From the NCBI GenBank assembly GCA_011958945.1, contig BLLT01000020.1, positions 1 through 32,573 of the forward strand: a DNA stretch of 32,573 nucleotides, in the 5' to 3' direction. The notes beneath the pieces were generated by a model that ran no database searches, had not been told where the DNA came from, and saw only the letters and a list, made by a program, of their open reading frames with translations. The translations under genes and the position numbers were made by a program. Below, piece by piece: positions 31,294-32,573 of the stretch (within the stretch, counting starts at the first letter, position 1; each line of letters starts with the position of its first letter). Origin of the DNA: Lachnospiraceae bacterium. Its GTDB lineage: Bacteria; Bacillota; Clostridia; Lachnospirales; Lachnospiraceae.

Positions 31294-32376
31294 TTAGCGC
31301 GTTTTCAAAAAACTATATTCCCTCTTGGCTACTTCATCGTCCGGATAAGTGGAGAGGTAGCTGCCCATAAGTGTCGCCGCCGTCTGATATTCCCCCAGCC
31401 TTTCGTAAGTAACGATTTCATTGAACTTAAGCGTCTGCATGATATTACAGTTTTCCACATTCATCCCCGCCTGAAAAGCAGCCAAAGCTTCGTTATAGGC
31501 GCCCAGTTCCATCCTGCACAGCCCAAGGCGGTTGTATATACCAGCATTGCTCTGATCCCCTTCAATAAAACTGCTGTAAACGCTAATGGCATAATTGTAA
31601 TCGCCCAGTTCCTCATACGTCTGCCCCAACAGCAAAACAGCCTCATACCCTTCCGTTTTTCTCGCCTTTTCCAAATAATTCCTGGCGCTGTCATAATCGC
31701 CCAGATAATAATAAATCCTCCCCCGCTGATAATCCGTCATTGACTTGGTATCGCTGCCAAGAGCCGTCTGGAAGTATTCCTGTCCAACTTCCTTATAACC
31801 ATAGCGTTCCAATACAAGATAGATATCTATCAGCTGGTCATAATCTTCCTTCCCCAAAGAAATTGCCTTGTCGAAATCCGCCTTCGCCTTGTCATAGTCA
31901 TTGGCAATCCGTACGCTCCCCCTTAACCGGTATGCCAGCCTGTCCTTTGGATTCATATTAATAATCGCGCTGTAAGCGCCGATGCTGCTGTCGTAGTCCC
32001 CCAGCTTATAATAAGCGGTAGCCAGATAATAATTAATATCATAATCTATAGCATCCACCCGCCCATTACTACAGCTTAAGGCTTTTTCAAAAGCTGTGAC
32101 CGCTTCCTCATACTGGGTCAGCCCCATATATGCCAGGCCCTGCCCCCTATACAAAAGCCGCAAGTCTTCTCCATCCGTCATTGCCTTCTCAAAACATTGC
32201 AGCGCCGTATTATAATCCAGCGCTTCCACTGCCGCCATCCCTTCATCCACAGCGGGGGTTTTGCTTTCCCCGCATCCGCCAAGCATCAGCCCGGCAACTA
32301 CTGTTCCCAATACAACTGCCAGTCTTTTTTTATATTTATTTTTATATTTAGATTTACTTCTATATTCCTTCTCCAT
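31294..32376 (-). CDS. TPR-repeat lipoprotein
   Basis: The 360-residue protein begins with a strongly basic region (YRSKSKYKNKYKKR), a hydrophobic segment and a lipobox LMLGGC with the lipidation Cys at residue 35, so it is exported and anchored to the membrane by lipid. The rest is a chain of tetratricopeptide repeats (for example ALDYNTALQCFEKAM, MGLTQYEEAVTAFEKAL, LGDYDSSIGAYSAII, LGDYDSARNYLEKA, LGDYNYAISVYSSFI, LGAYNEALAAFQAGM), about eight units. TPR solenoids bind proteins, so an assembly or envelope scaffold role is likely, but no partner can be named. AAGAAAGGG precedes the ATG. Confidence 0.9.
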   Translation of the reverse strand: MEKEYRSKSKYKNKYKKRLAVVLGTVVAGLMLGGCGESKTPAVDEGMAAVEALDYNTALQCFEKAMTDGEDLRLLYRGQGLAYMGLTQYEEAVTAFEKALSCSNGRVDAIDYDINYYLATAYYKLGDYDSSIGAYSAIINMNPKDRLAYRLRGSVRIANDYDKAKADFDKAISLGKEDYDQLIDIYLVLERYGYKEVGQEYFQTALGSDTKSMTDYQRGRIYYYLGDYDSARNYLEKARKTEGYEAVLLLGQTYEELGDYNYAISVYSSFIEGDQSNAGIYNRLGLCRMELGAYNEALAAFQAGMNVENCNIMQTLKFNEIVTYERLGEYQTAATLMGSYLSTYPDDEVAKREYSFLKTR

Positions 32377-32437
32377 CTGTGCCCTTTCTTAATCATATCA
32401 TCCTTTGCCATCTGTCCATTCTGCCGCATTATTTATT

Positions 32438-32466
32438 ATTATAAATGATTCTTCCGAGAATTGCCA
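32438..32466 (-). promoter_or_regulatory. possible promoter of the TPR lipoprotein gene
   Basis: A consensus TATAAT (32438-32443) lies about 60 nt upstream of the gene; the hexamer 17 bp away is only TGGCAA. The spacer holds a small palindrome, ATTCT-TCCG-AGAAT, which may be an operator or chance. Confidence 0.4.
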
Positions 32467-32502
32467 TACAAAATAAGCTAATATTATTAATAGCTAAAAT
32501 CA

Positions 32503-32573
32503 AGCAGAGAAGAGCCATTTTCCCCTGCTCGCCGCGCGAAGCGCACGTTGCGCAAGCAACAATTTCATCTGTG
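32503..32573. repeat. intergenic repeat family 2, copy B (cut by window end)
   Basis: This copy of 12595-12663 keeps the block order. AGCAG (32503-32507) pairs with CTGCT (32525-32529), where copy A has AGTAG with CTACT, a compensatory change. Then come GCGCGAAGCGCACG and GCGCAAGCAACAATTTCATC. The element runs into the end of the window, so its full extent is unknown. Confidence 0.75.

Noticed and set aside
1-32573. CRISPR array, rRNA, tRNA or a complete transposase gene
   Set aside because: No regularly spaced direct repeats with unique spacers, no rRNA-like tracts, no cloverleaf with a TTCGA-type arm and no transposase motif were seen; the short repeats found are dispersed pairs, not arrays.

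Overview
This 32.6 kb window looks like chromosome of an anaerobic, low-to-mid GC Firmicute, most probably a Lachnospiraceae member. The basis is the class III (glycyl radical) ribonucleotide reductase with no aerobic counterpart, the clpC-radA order, the purE-purM-purN-purD cluster, the bacitracin/lantibiotic-type ABC genes and the strong purine-rich ribosome binding sites. This assignment rests on gene families and style, not on a database match. Nearly every gene is on the minus strand; only mobC and one small alkyltransferase gene are on the plus strand.

Region 1 (1 to about 7480) is an accessory island. It has an oriT-like stretch of hairpins and a mobC gene with no relaxase after it. 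Next, reading leftwards on the minus strand, is a peptide-antibiotic sensing and export locus: a small helix-turn-helix gene, a response regulator, a broken histidine kinase, a terminator, a regulated promoter made of three 11-bp direct repeats, then permease-ATPase-permease-permease. Beside it lie a 120-nt imperfect inverted repeat, an unknown small gene and a truncated phage/defence-associated beta-type protein. This reads as the remains of an integrative element whose cargo is still largely intact.

Region 2 (7484 to 16223) holds a heterodimeric ABC exporter, radA, an all-beta hypothetical gene, clpC and a GntR-type repressor gene translationally coupled to clpC. The usual ctsR-mcsA-mcsB genes are absent. 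A long palindrome overlapping the repressor's own promoter suggests autoregulation.

Region 3 (16224 to 18471) is a repeat-rich control region plus a plus-strand MGMT-type gene with a near-consensus promoter. Two 70-nt copies of the same element, in inverted orientation, bracket this gene. Beyond it is an SH3b membrane protein with a long acidic cytoplasmic tail.

Region 4 (18502 to 32573) is metabolic. It holds purE-purM-purN-purD followed by a YvyF-like zinc-ribbon gene, an M29-type aminopeptidase, two small membrane proteins (one only 50 residues), pyrE and pyrF with a diguanylate cyclase gene between them, a Nudix homologue with a damaged catalytic box, nrdD fused to a thioredoxin-like domain and preceded by two NrdR boxes, and a TPR lipoprotein.

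Four unrelated families of short, hairpin-forming intergenic repeats (two copies each) are scattered through regions 2 to 4 and are the least explained feature. I found no rRNA, tRNA, CRISPR array or complete insertion sequence. Gene-free stretches over 300 nt: 1-325 holds the oriT-like hairpins; 668-1089 holds two terminators and a further hairpin but no convincing gene; 16224-16615 holds repeats and two divergent promoters.
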